From Candidatus Hodarchaeota archaeon (GTDB taxonomy: Archaea > Asgardarchaeota > Heimdallarchaeia > Hodarchaeales > YT1-039), in the NCBI GenBank assembly GCA_016840025.1, contig JAEOTF010000050.1, positions 1 through 23,520 on the forward strand: a stretch of DNA of 23,520 nt. Reading direction: 5' to 3'. The position numbers and the translations under genes are program-made. The notes under the pieces are model-generated. The model had not been told where the DNA came from. It saw only the letters and a list, made by a program, of their open reading frames with translations, and made no database searches. This document shows, one piece after another, positions 1-7,537 of this stretch. Every line of letters begins with the position of its first letter. Position 1 is the stretch's first letter.

Positions 1-780
1 AGTTCCCCCGAATAGCCAGAGGGTCCCTGTCCCGTTCATCCAACCCACAGCGTCATTTCTCGCCCCCGGCTGGTTGGTGGCGGCGGGGATACCTCGCGTC
101 CCGTACACGCCCTTAGCAGAGCGGGTTGCATTTCCTGCGATCCACGTCCAATCCGTCCCGTCATACCGCCAGAGATCATTAAGGGAGCCCACATTCCCAT
201 CTTTGTCAAGGCCATAGCCCCCGAATAGCCAGAGGGTCCCTGTCCCGTTCGTCCACGCCACAGCGTCATTTCTCGCCCCCGGCTGGTTGGTGGCGGCGGG
301 CGTACCTTGTGTCCCGTATACACCCTTAGCATAGATGGTTGCATTCCCTGCGATCCATGTCCATACCGTCCCGTCATACCGCCAGAGATCATTAAGGAAG
401 CCCGAATTCCCGTCTTTGTCAAAGCCAGATCCCCCGAGTAGCCAGAGGGTACCCGTCCCGTTCATCCAACCCACAGCACCGTATCTTCCCCCCGGCTGGT
501 TGGTGGCGGCAGGTGTACCTTGTGTCCCGTATACACCCTTAGCATTACCGGTATCATTCCCTGCGATCCATGTCCAATCCGTCCCATCATACCGCCAGAG
601 ATCATTAAGCTCACCCGCATTCCCATCTTTATCAATGCCATCTCCCCCGAATAGCCAGAGGGCACCTGTCCCGTTCGTCCACGATATAAGATTAATTCTC
701 GCCCCCGGCTGGTTGGTGGCGGCGGGAGTACCTTGCGTCCCGTACACGCCCGACGCATCGTAGGTATCGCTCCCTGCGAT
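1..780 (-). repeat. 213-bp tandem coding repeat (about 3.7 copies, continuing off the edge)
   Basis: The W-I-A-G codon block recurs with its ATC at 780, 567, 354 and 141, exactly 213 bp (71 codons) apart each time. The copies keep long near-identical nucleotide stretches, for example the segment encoding A-A-T-N-Q-P-G, and differ mainly at a few variable codons after I-A-G and around L-F-G-G. Equal length with no indels suggests recent unit duplication or ongoing gene conversion. Confidence 0.95.
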
Positions 781-900
781 CCATGTCCAGTCCCCTTCCG
801 CTCCAGAAACGGGGCTAATATCATTAAGAAGAATCACTCCATAAATTAACACAAGGGGAATGATAATCACTACAGCCATAGCATAGTTTACTCGTTTCAC
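1..900 (-). CDS. Kelch-like repeat surface protein (5' part, truncated by window edge)
   Basis: The frame is open for 300 codons from a GTG at 900 to the first base of the window, so the C-terminus is missing. An N-terminal hydrophobic segment (about residues 7-26) looks like a signal anchor, so the rest is probably outside the cell. It then consists of 71-residue modules: W-T-W-I-A-G, then G-V-Y-G-T-Q-G-T-P-A-A-T-N-Q-P-G-A-R, then G-T-L-W-L-F-G-G, D-K-D-G-N and L-N-D-L-W-R-Y-D-G. The L-W-L-F-G-G and aromatic positions are typical of Kelch beta-propeller blades; similar modules occur in many large predicted secreted proteins of bacteria and some archaea. The start is supported by GGAGG seven bases upstream and a TAA immediately before the GTG; ATG at 879 is an alternative. 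The gene is much richer in GC than its neighbours. The +1 and antisense frames are also open here, a by-product of the repeat and its composition. A binding or adhesion role is inference. Confidence 0.85.
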   Translation of the reverse strand, partial: MKRVNYAMAVVIIIPLVLIYGVILLNDISPVSGAEGDWTWIAGSDTYDASGVYGTQGTPAATNQPGARINLISWTNGTGALWLFGGDGIDKDGNAGELNDLWRYDGTDWTWIAGNDTGNAKGVYGTQGTPAATNQPGGRYGAVGWMNGTGTLWLLGGSGFDKDGNSGFLNDLWRYDGTVWTWIAGNATIYAKGVYGTQGTPAATNQPGARNDAVAWTNGTGTLWLFGGYGLDKDGNVGSLNDLWRYDGTDWTWIAGNATRSAKGVYGTRGIPAATNQPGARNDAVGWMNGTGTLWLFGGT

Positions 901-933
901 TTAGATGCCTCCAAAACCTCTACATCCTCAGGG

Positions 934-954
934 AAGTGAATTTCACTTTTTAAA
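934..954 (-). promoter_or_regulatory. Candidate promoter with overlapping operator-like palindrome for the Kelch gene
   Basis: On the minus strand, GTTTAAAAAG (955-946) resembles an archaeal TATA box 47-54 bases before the GTG start. It overlaps a perfect inverted repeat, AAGTGAA-T-TTCACTT (934-948), that lies between the box and the expected transcription start near 924. That is a classic place for a repressor site. No transcript evidence is available. Confidence 0.45.
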
Positions 955-1356
955 CTTTTTGGGAGAGGAAAGCAGGAATGCAATTATGAAAGAGAGGTAG
1001 AACATTATAGAAGGGGAGAATCGGTTGCTGAATCTGAAATAATAGATTCTACTTGGATCTCAGGGAGTTGGGGCATCTTTAAGACACATTACAACAAAAA
1101 TATAAGTCTGGATTAGAGATGTTAAGATGGTGAATAAACTACTCTTTACAGTTATCACCGAGTTTAGTAACTTGTCTAATCTATGATAAATAATTAATCC
1201 TGAATTATCCAATACTAGGAAGAGATTCTTCTGGACTCAAAGATTCCTTTTCTTGTGAACGGTATGTTGGAGATTTCAGTTCTATGATTATTCCTATAAC
1301 CATTACGACCAAAAGAAATAATATTCAAGAAAGATCAACATAGGTCACTCATCATT

Positions 1357-1383
1357 ATCCATTTTCCGCTTTAATGGATTTTT
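1357..1383. repeat. Inverted repeat followed by a T tract
   Basis: ATCCATT (1357-1363) and AATGGAT (1373-1379) form a perfect 7-bp stem with a 9-base loop, followed by T5 on the plus strand. It looks like an intrinsic terminator read left to right, but no plus-strand gene precedes it. It could be chance in AT-rich DNA. Confidence 0.25.
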
Positions 1384-1573
1384 AAGCTTTCATAAATCTC
1401 TGCCTTGAAATGAGTAAAACTGAGGAGATCCACAAAAAAAATATTTGATTAGGACACCTATTAGTCTACAGTACAGGAGCTTGACCTAAATCAAACCAAG
1501 ATGTAGAAATATTGAAATAGAATTACCTCTTTTTTATCAAAAGCTCAGAATTGCGGATCATTAGAAGCTTTTA

Positions 1574-2344
1574 TCATTTAAATCTTGAAAAATCTGGCTT
1601 TCTCCGTTCTTTAAAGGCTTGGAGTGCTTCTCGTGCTTCAGGTCCATGTAATAACGAAACCAGATGTTTTACTTCTTCCCTAAGCGCTTCTTCAACTGCA
1701 GGACCTACAGTACGTTTCAGTAAGGCTTTATTAACACGAAGAGCATTAGGTGGCTGCGCTACCAGCTGCTGAGCTTTTTTCAATGCAATATCAGCAACCT
1801 CAGCATCAGGATAAACGCCATTAACAATACCCACTTCATAAGCAGTTTTAGCGTCGAAAAAATTTCCTAACATCAACAGTTCTGCTGCTCGTCGATGTCC
1901 CATTAGTTGAGGTAATAGAATACTCGATCCAGCCTCGACGCAGATGCCTAAATTAATAAATGGAAGCCTAAAACGTGTATTCTCTCCTGCATAAACTAAA
2001 TCACAATGTAAAAGAAGAGTTGTGCCAATTCCAATAGCTAATCCCGTTACAGCTGCAACAATTGGTTTTTTAGCTTGAGAGATCGTCAACATAAACTGAA
2101 AAACGGGAGCGGACTCATCAGCAGCTGGTACCTCTAAAAAGTCTTTCAGATCATTACCACTAGTAAAGCAGTCTGTCGTTCCTGTTAGAAAAATAACACG
2201 GATAGCATCATCTGTATCTGCATTTTTGATTGCTTCGGTCATAGCAGTATACATTGCGAGGGTTAAAGCATTCTTCTTTTCAGGACGATTGATTTGGATT
2301 CGCAAAATTCCATCTTGAGAGCTAATCAAAATATTTTCGGTCAT
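1574..2344 (-). CDS. Enoyl-CoA hydratase/isomerase family protein (crotonase fold), isomerase-like
   Basis: This is a 256-residue protein of normal crotonase length. The oxyanion-hole regions are visible as C-F-T-S-G-N-D-L (59-66) and G-L-A-I-G-I-G (101-107). The first catalytic Glu of classical hydratases, in the G-G-G-C-E stretch, is replaced here by Thr (about 109), and the second is replaced by Phe (about 129). Instead there is a Glu in V-E-A-G-S-S (E137), the position of the catalytic acid in peroxisomal-type delta3,delta2-enoyl-CoA isomerases (ECI2/PECI). Isomerisation of a double bond in an acyl-CoA is therefore more likely than hydration, though another crotonase reaction is possible. 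It lies 51 bases downstream of the PLP enzyme on the same strand, so the two may be co-transcribed. The ATG start has a G-rich stretch (GGGG) about 8 bases upstream. Confidence 0.85.
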   Translation of the reverse strand: MTENILISSQDGILRIQINRPEKKNALTLAMYTAMTEAIKNADTDDAIRVIFLTGTTDCFTSGNDLKDFLEVPAADESAPVFQFMLTISQAKKPIVAAVTGLAIGIGTTLLLHCDLVYAGENTRFRLPFINLGICVEAGSSILLPQLMGHRRAAELLMLGNFFDAKTAYEVGIVNGVYPDAEVADIALKKAQQLVAQPPNALRVNKALLKRTVGPAVEEALREEVKHLVSLLHGPEAREALQAFKERRKPDFSRFK

Positions 2345-2395
2345 TAAACTACCCCATCTAGCTAATCATAAATAACAAATCAGAATCTTAGCCAT

Positions 2396-3490
2396 TCAAT
2401 GATTTATTACTTCACCTTCTATTGTGACAAATCTACGTAAAAGATTAACGGTCAAACAAATATGTACTGGTAGAATGTGTATTATATCACCAATCGTTAC
2501 TTTTTCCATGACATCATCTGTGACTTTAATGATTCCATGTTCTTGCGATAGTGAAGAAACATAACAATCTTCTCTCAAAGCGCCCCAACCAGTACTAGAC
2601 TCGGAAGTTATATACCCAAAGACCCACTTGCCATTTATTTCCATTCCTGCTACCGATAAATGTATTGCGCCACCATATATAACCAACTCTTTTCTCTCTG
2701 GATGCTTAGCGACTACTGGACAAGCTAATGTCACAGCAATATCTTCTTCCCGACAAGAACCAATTAATCGTTGTATTAAATCATAAAATACAAAATTACC
2801 TGGTCGAATCTCATCAACTTGGGAGAAATCATCAACTACACTGCATGTAGGAGTATCACCAAACGATATCTGAATATTGGTGTTGAATTTTTCCCGCAAT
2901 ATGTTTTTTAATTTTGTTAAATGGGAAACCGATTCATGATAGACTTTTTCAATTTCTCTTGCAGATCTAGCATTATAAGAATGTCCTGCATGCGTAAGTA
3001 ATCCCATAAACTGAAGTTTCTCTGCTTTTTCAACCTCTTTTACGAGTTTAATAACTAAATCAGGGTTGTTAGAAGAGATTCCCGTTCTATGATATCCGAC
3101 ATCAATTTTTAACCAAATATTAACATTTGACGTTATATTATTTCTAAGGGCGTCGATTGTTTCTCCTGATTCAACTAGCAGACCTAATTGTATTTTTTTA
3201 GCTATTCGATTAATTTTATTAATTTCAAGGATATTTACGGGAAAAGCAACAGTAATATCGTCCCAACCATATTTCATAAAATACTCTGCCATATCTAATG
3301 ATGAAACTGTTATTGCATTCACCCCACAGTCTCTGAACCATTCTCCAACTTGTGCAGATTGGTGTGATTTGAAATGGGGTCTGAAACGAACATTATTTTT
3401 TCTTGCTTTTTCATTCATTAGGCGAATGTTTCGCAAAACTCTATTTTTATTCATAAGAAGTGTAGGTTTGTCGATATTCAGTTGATACAT
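2396..3490 (-). CDS. Alanine-racemase-fold PLP enzyme, D-serine dehydratase / D-threonine aldolase-like
   Basis: The 364-residue protein has an N-terminal PLP-barrel and a C-terminal beta domain. The PLP lysine is expected at K41 in R-P-H-F-K-S-H. D-V-G-Y-H-R-T-G (130-137) and G-D-T-P-T-C-S (211-217) match conserved barrel motifs of the family. Near the C-terminus, H343-x-C345 in P-V-H-I-C-L-T-V-N matches the zinc-binding His-x-Cys of eukaryotic-type D-serine dehydratases; D-threonine aldolases usually show His-x-Asp. The family splits beta-hydroxy D-amino acids or deaminates D-serine using PLP and a metal ion. The substrate cannot be fixed from sequence alone. The ATG at 3490 has AAGGA upstream. 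The divergent neighbour at 3718 leaves about 230 bases for promoters on both strands. Confidence 0.8.
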   Translation of the reverse strand: MYQLNIDKPTLLMNKNRVLRNIRLMNEKARKNNVRFRPHFKSHQSAQVGEWFRDCGVNAITVSSLDMAEYFMKYGWDDITVAFPVNILEINKINRIAKKIQLGLLVESGETIDALRNNITSNVNIWLKIDVGYHRTGISSNNPDLVIKLVKEVEKAEKLQFMGLLTHAGHSYNARSAREIEKVYHESVSHLTKLKNILREKFNTNIQISFGDTPTCSVVDDFSQVDEIRPGNFVFYDLIQRLIGSCREEDIAVTLACPVVAKHPERKELVIYGGAIHLSVAGMEINGKWVFGYITSESSTGWGALREDCYVSSLSQEHGIIKVTDDVMEKVTIGDIIHILPVHICLTVNLLRRFVTIEGEVINH

Positions 3491-3717
3491 CTCATTAGTC
3501 AGTCCTTGTCAACTTTTCGGTGTAAAATTCTTATTCTTATCTTCCACAGTTCAAATAGCCTCTTAATAAGCTAAACATAGCTGTTATACAATATTTCTAT
3601 AATTTTTTCTGCTTAGGATTCAGTTATAGGTTGATAAAACTTCAAATAAAAATCGTGAATTACTTCTAGAAAAAGTAAGAATAAGATCTTTTGCTGGTAA
3701 AATATAGGGTGAGACTA

Positions 3718-4323
3718 ATGAGTCAAGCTGAAGATATTTTCTCTCGGATTACAGGCACTTTGACCTTCAAACGGGATATTGTTGAGGGTATTGAACATGA
3801 TGAGTCACTCAATCAAGAAGCGACCTTCATCATGATACTAGTCTGGATAGTTGGAATATTTGTCGGGATAGCTACCCCACTTGTAGGAGGAGAAGAAATG
3901 GGGTATTATGACATTGACATTACTTCTTTGGTCGTTGGAGAAGTTGTATATCATATCGGTGGTGGTTTAGCTTTCATTGGTGCCTGTGCATTTATCGGTC
4001 AAGCGATTGGAGGTAGAGAGACAGAAACAGATTTTATGGAAATCTTCAGGGTCATTGCGTATGCTTATGCTGCCAAGATACTCGATATTATCTGGTTTTT
4101 GGCTGCATTTGTAGAAACTCCTTTTGGAGAATTTTTGGGGGGTATTTTTTGGATCTGGGTAGTTATTGCGACAATTTATGTTCTGATGGCAGCTCTTGAT
4201 AAAGGAGCTGCTACAGCAATTATCACCGCAGTTCTTGCTCTGATATGTCTGGGAATTGTATTAGGATCAGTAGATCTAATCATCTATGGCGCACTTGGAG
4301 AAGCATACACATATAACCCTTAA
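3718..4323 (+). CDS. Yip1-family integral membrane protein
   Basis: The 201-residue protein begins M-S-Q-A-E-D-I-F-S-R. It has about five hydrophobic segments (roughly residues 33-53, 74-96, 110-130, 138-160 and 164-190). The layout, a short amphipathic N-terminal 'P/T-x-F/I' region followed by a compact five-helix bundle, fits the Yip1 domain family. The ATG at 3718 is preferred over an in-frame TTG at 3691 because GGTGAG lies just upstream of it. Eukaryotic Yip1 proteins bind Rab-type GTPases and shape membranes, but prokaryotic members are common and mostly uncharacterised, so that role should not be assumed. It starts a same-strand run with the USP-like and transporter genes (37- and 34-base gaps), which suggests a role beside the ion transporter. 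Confidence 0.7.
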   Translation: MSQAEDIFSRITGTLTFKRDIVEGIEHDESLNQEATFIMILVWIVGIFVGIATPLVGGEEMGYYDIDITSLVVGEVVYHIGGGLAFIGACAFIGQAIGGRETETDFMEIFRVIAYAYAAKILDIIWFLAAFVETPFGEFLGGIFWIWVVIATIYVLMAALDKGAATAIITAVLALICLGIVLGSVDLIIYGALGEAYTYNP

Positions 4324-4360
4324 AATATACTAAATTACTTTTTTTGTGTTGGGATAGCTC

Positions 4361-5386
4361 ATGGCTTCAGAGAAAATGAAAAACGAGGTTTTTGACTTAT
4401 TTAAACGTTCAGTTGCGCCTAAACTAGAATACATCGAACGAAAAACACCAACCAAAGTTGGTAGTGTAGTAGTTGACAGCCCACATGGACAGACTGCTTT
4501 AAAACTTGGAATTCGTCTAACAAAACGCTGGAATGCTCAGATAGAAGTTTTTGCATGGGTACAGTATTATGCAGAGCTTATATCCACGGTAAACCGCGCA
4601 ATTGCCGAAGAAGAGATGTTAATCGAACATACTTTAAAAAAATTAGAAGACCTAAAAGTTCCAGTTACACCAGTAGTTAGTCCAAGACCACAGGAGCTAA
4701 AAGAAGAATTAGAAACCATCTTAGAAAAAAAAGGGTCTTCTCTGTCCCTTATGCTTAAATTACTCCAAAAACAAAAGCTAGATCTCCTAACACTTCCGAT
4801 ACCTTTGTTTGAAACAAAGATAGACAAACAATCTGATAGTTTAGGACGTGAAGTGGAAGTAATTCTCCGGAAGTCACCAAGATCTTTACCTATCGTTCTT
4901 GTTCCTCATGAGACAACTGGAGATGAAAATACCGTTGTTGTGGTTGTTCACCCTGAAATCATGGGACCACTAACATCTCGGATTCTTCAATTGTTTTCTA
5001 ATGCCACCAAAGTCATACTAACCTCTGTAATTGATCCCAAATTAATTGACCTATATTATCTAGTGCAACCAGATTTAAAGGAAGAAGAAAAGCAAACCGA
5101 GCCTGTTGATCGACCTACAACAATCGAAATTGAACAAATGCTAAGAGAGCGCTTACATGCATATCTTGAGCAAATTGCTGTAACAATTCGAGATAAAGTA
5201 AAGAGCACACATATCGAGGTAGTAACGGGTTCATTAGGTGTTTCAGTTCAGAACCTTGTAGAAAAATATAATGCAAGTAATCTTTTAGTGTATAGCCAAG
5301 CTACCCCAGATGATATGCTTGACTCTGAAGCCGAACTTATGAGCCGTTTGGTTGAAAAAACTTGTATCTATATTGTCTGGGATTAA
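4361..5386 (+). CDS. Tandem universal-stress-protein-like cytosolic protein
   Basis: The 341-residue soluble protein has two alpha/beta halves. The first (about 30-185) starts with the strand V-G-S-V-V-V-D-S and the helix T-A-L-K-L-G-I-R-L-T, as in UspA domains, and closes with L-P-I-V-L-V-P-H. The second (about 190-341) starts T-V-V-V-V-V-H-P and ends C-I-Y-I-V-W-D. The ATP-binding G-x2-G-x9-G-S/T signature is not obvious in either half, so nucleotide binding is uncertain. USP domains often pair with cation transporters as regulatory subunits. Its position directly before the ArsB/NhaD-like transporter makes that the best guess. The start is ATG with a weak GGGAT upstream. Confidence 0.65.
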   Translation: MASEKMKNEVFDLFKRSVAPKLEYIERKTPTKVGSVVVDSPHGQTALKLGIRLTKRWNAQIEVFAWVQYYAELISTVNRAIAEEEMLIEHTLKKLEDLKVPVTPVVSPRPQELKEELETILEKKGSSLSLMLKLLQKQKLDLLTLPIPLFETKIDKQSDSLGREVEVILRKSPRSLPIVLVPHETTGDENTVVVVVHPEIMGPLTSRILQLFSNATKVILTSVIDPKLIDLYYLVQPDLKEEEKQTEPVDRPTTIEIEQMLRERLHAYLEQIAVTIRDKVKSTHIEVVTGSLGVSVQNLVEKYNASNLLVYSQATPDDMLDSEAELMSRLVEKTCIYIVWD

Positions 5387-5420
5387 ATTCGATGATAAAT
5401 ACTCTTAGGACTGACAAACA

Positions 5421-6773
5421 TTGGTAGATAATAATACATCATCGGATCCACTTATGATCCTGCTATTTATTGGGATTTTCATTATTACTTATTATTTAAT
5501 TATAAAGCAGTCATTTAACAAACATTTTGCAGCCTTTCTAGGTGCTGTTCTAGTTTTGGGGATTGCTTGGATGACTCAGTTTATCCGTGAGGAGCATAAT
5601 GTTCTATTCGATGAAATTGAATTATTGCACCACTTAACTGGGGATTTTCTCATTTTAATCATAATTCTGGGGAATTTAATAATTGTAGATGTCGGGTCTA
5701 AGTCTGGGTTCTTTCACTTCATTTCTATTAAAATCTTGAAGTTTTCAAGAGGAGATCCTAAGAGATTAATGTTTCTAATGGGACTTCTGTGTATTGTTCT
5801 CTCTATAGTAGTAAATAACATCTCAGCTATTCTTATTTGCGCCTCATTAACCATTCTCGCTTGTGAAAGACTAGATTATGACCCTTATTCTTACATTATG
5901 GCTCAGATGATTTTAGTGAATTTAGGTGGACTCTATACTTTAGTTTCTAGTGTTCCTAATGTCATCATCGGTACGGAATTAGGGATCAGCTACATTGATT
6001 TTCTCCTTGTTGGTGCTCTTATGGCTAGTATATTAGTCGTTCTGTCCTATATAATCATCTTTCTTATTTTTAAAATACCAGAATCAACAATAACCGAAGA
6101 AGAACGGCTTCAAATAGTAGATGAGTTTGATGAATGGGCTGCGGTTTCTAATAAACGTTTCTTCTATGCTACTGCCTTAATTCTCGTGTGTATGGTCATT
6201 CTTTTCTCTCTTTCCACAATCTTGAAATTACATATTGCTACCATTAGTCTAGCAGGTGCGGCTGCAATGGTTTTAGCATCTGGAGTAGACTTTGATGAAG
6301 CAATAGAAGCTGTAGATTGGCCTTTACTTGCGTTTTTTACAGGACTTTTTGTAGTGATAGCATCATTAGACATGGCCGGTGCTATTGATTTACTTGCAGA
6401 AGCAGTTGAGGATATTGTTGGTGACAATCTAGTCATAGCTTCAATTATTATCTTATGGTCCTCAGGATTACTCTCAGGAATCGTTGACAATATTGTGATT
6501 GCTGCAGCGTTAGCCCCAGTAATAATTACAGTGTCCGAAGCAACAGGATTGGATTCTACAGTTTTAGGGTGGGCATTAATAGTAGGTTGTAATCTAGGAG
6601 GTAATTTATCTCCGATTGGAAGCCCCTCAAATGTGATAGGGATCTCAATCTTAGCCAAACGAACTGGAAAGAAAATCAGTTGGAGTGGGTGGAAAATTCC
6701 CGCAATTGTGACAATTGTTCAAATAGTTGCGGGTACATTTCTATTGATAGTATTTGCATTAATTATTGGATAG
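5421..6773 (+). CDS. ArsB/NhaD (ion transporter) superfamily permease
   Basis: The 450-residue protein has about 11-12 hydrophobic segments. The two inverted halves each show the helix-break motif typical of the ion-transporter superfamily: V-V-N-N-I-S-A-I (about 130-137) and V-D-N-I-V-I-A-A-A-L-A-P in the second half. The second half also carries G-G-N-L-S-P-I-G-S-P-S-N-V, as in ArsB, NhaD and P-protein relatives. Members are Na+/H+ antiporters or arsenite, silicate or carboxylate transporters; the ion is not evident here. There are no ars genes nearby, and the USP-like partner leans towards a cation antiporter. A TTG at 5421 is the probable start, since AGGA lies ten bases upstream and an in-frame stop lies just before. 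ATG at 5454 is the alternative. Probably in one operon with the two preceding genes. Confidence 0.85.
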   Translation: MVDNNTSSDPLMILLFIGIFIITYYLIIKQSFNKHFAAFLGAVLVLGIAWMTQFIREEHNVLFDEIELLHHLTGDFLILIIILGNLIIVDVGSKSGFFHFISIKILKFSRGDPKRLMFLMGLLCIVLSIVVNNISAILICASLTILACERLDYDPYSYIMAQMILVNLGGLYTLVSSVPNVIIGTELGISYIDFLLVGALMASILVVLSYIIIFLIFKIPESTITEEERLQIVDEFDEWAAVSNKRFFYATALILVCMVILFSLSTILKLHIATISLAGAAAMVLASGVDFDEAIEAVDWPLLAFFTGLFVVIASLDMAGAIDLLAEAVEDIVGDNLVIASIIILWSSGLLSGIVDNIVIAAALAPVIITVSEATGLDSTVLGWALIVGCNLGGNLSPIGSPSNVIGISILAKRTGKKISWSGWKIPAIVTIVQIVAGTFLLIVFALIIG

Positions 6774-6821
6774 ATCTTATGTTAGACCAATAATATCTCC
6801 AATTTGTGGGTGAAAGATTAC

Positions 6822-7496
6822 TTATTTCCGGTGCACTTCATGTTGTAGAAGTTTTATAGACTTAAATGTTTTTTTGGAGATTTTACGAGCTAATTCTTTG
6901 GTTAAAGGTTGCTCATACTCTTTTGAGAAATCTAAGGGTTTACCAAATTTCACCAAAATACGAGCGCCGAAGTTAGGAGAGATTTTCCCACGAGGAAGAG
7001 CATCTCGTGTCCCTTCTAAATAGCAAGGAACCACTAATCCCTTACTTTGATGAGCAATTCGTCCTAACCCAGCCCGAGCACGAAGAAACTTATCATTCCA
7101 GGAACGTTCTCCTTCAGGAAAAATACTGACTGCGCTACCGTCTTTTACTAGATCCACAAAATAATCAACAATTGGTTGAGCTCTGCCGCCGCTTTGATGG
7201 GATGCGACAGCTCCTGCATATTTGACCCAAGAAAACATTTTTTTCGACATCAATTTCCGAGATCCGAAGAAGTGTGTAAGTCGAAAGGGCATAGCGGACC
7301 CGACAAAAAACCCATCGAAAAAACTTCCATGATTTGGAGCAATTATAATCCCGCCTTCTTTTGGGATATTCTCTGTTCCTTCAATTTTAAAGTCAAACAG
7401 AAGGTGTAACAGACGAGGGATAGTTTGGAGAAAGAAATTGTAGGCAATACGCCGTTTGAATCCCCATCTCTTTCGTTGTATAGTTGGACTCTCCAT
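6822..7496 (-). CDS. PlsC-family acyltransferase, copy A (diverged motifs)
   Basis: The 224-residue protein carries the LPLAT/PlsC signature. Motif I is N-H-G-S-F-F-D (catalytic H56, D61). Motif III is F-P-E-G-E (126-130), followed by a long stretch nearly identical to its neighbour (R-A-R-A-G-L-G-R-I-A-H-Q-S-K-G-L). The family transfers fatty acyl groups to glycerol-phosphate-type acceptors at the membrane face. This copy differs from copy B in two substrate-contact places: motif II reads V-A-S-H-Q-S-G-G-R instead of P-I-D-Q-G-K-G-R, and after E-G-E-R-S it has W-N-D-K where copy B has the usual R-T-G-K. The catalytic residues are intact, so altered acceptor specificity is more likely than loss of function. 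The start is ATG with AGAGGA about nine bases upstream. It is the last gene of a UbiA-PlsC-PlsC run. Confidence 0.85.
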   Translation of the reverse strand: MESPTIQRKRWGFKRRIAYNFFLQTIPRLLHLLFDFKIEGTENIPKEGGIIIAPNHGSFFDGFFVGSAMPFRLTHFFGSRKLMSKKMFSWVKYAGAVASHQSGGRAQPIVDYFVDLVKDGSAVSIFPEGERSWNDKFLRARAGLGRIAHQSKGLVVPCYLEGTRDALPRGKISPNFGARILVKFGKPLDFSKEYEQPLTKELARKISKKTFKSIKLLQHEVHRK

Positions 7497-7537
7497 ATAG
7501 ATGTTTCCTCTGAGACTAGTTAATGAGGTTAGCCTTT

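Larger units (their letters stand above)
901..1573. other. Long intergenic region, no gene recognised
   Basis: There are 673 bases between the end of the crotonase gene and the start of the Kelch gene. Only very short open frames occur, for example 19 codons starting with ATG-GTG near 1130, with no recognisable product. No tRNA or other RNA gene was seen. Three items stand out: the candidate promoter/palindrome near 934-954, a 7-bp hairpin at 1357-1379, and an A8 run at 1434-1441. The A8 run reads as U8 on the minus strand, about 130 bases past the crotonase stop, and could end that transcript. Confidence 0.6.

Noticed and set aside
1..780. Regular spaced repeat that could suggest a CRISPR or other non-coding array
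   Set aside because: The unit is 213 bp, a whole number of codons, with no spacers, and it encodes a consistent protein module.
36..824. Long open frames in other frames and on the plus strand across the Kelch region (Pro/Ser- and Gly/Met/Arg-rich)
   Set aside because: They arise from the GC-rich 213-bp repeat read out of frame. The minus frame starting at 900 has a start, ribosome site, membrane anchor and Kelch motifs throughout.
1130..1190. Very short frame beginning ATG-GTG in the long intergenic region
   Set aside because: It has only 19 codons, no ribosome site and no recognisable sequence.
6164..6658. 164-codon minus-strand frame inside the transporter gene
   Set aside because: It is antisense to a clearly conserved membrane protein, and its Ile/Thr/Ala-rich product is the expected mirror of hydrophobic codons.
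6774..6821. Search for a terminator between the convergent transporter and PlsC genes
   Set aside because: The 48-base gap has no T tract or stable stem on either strand.
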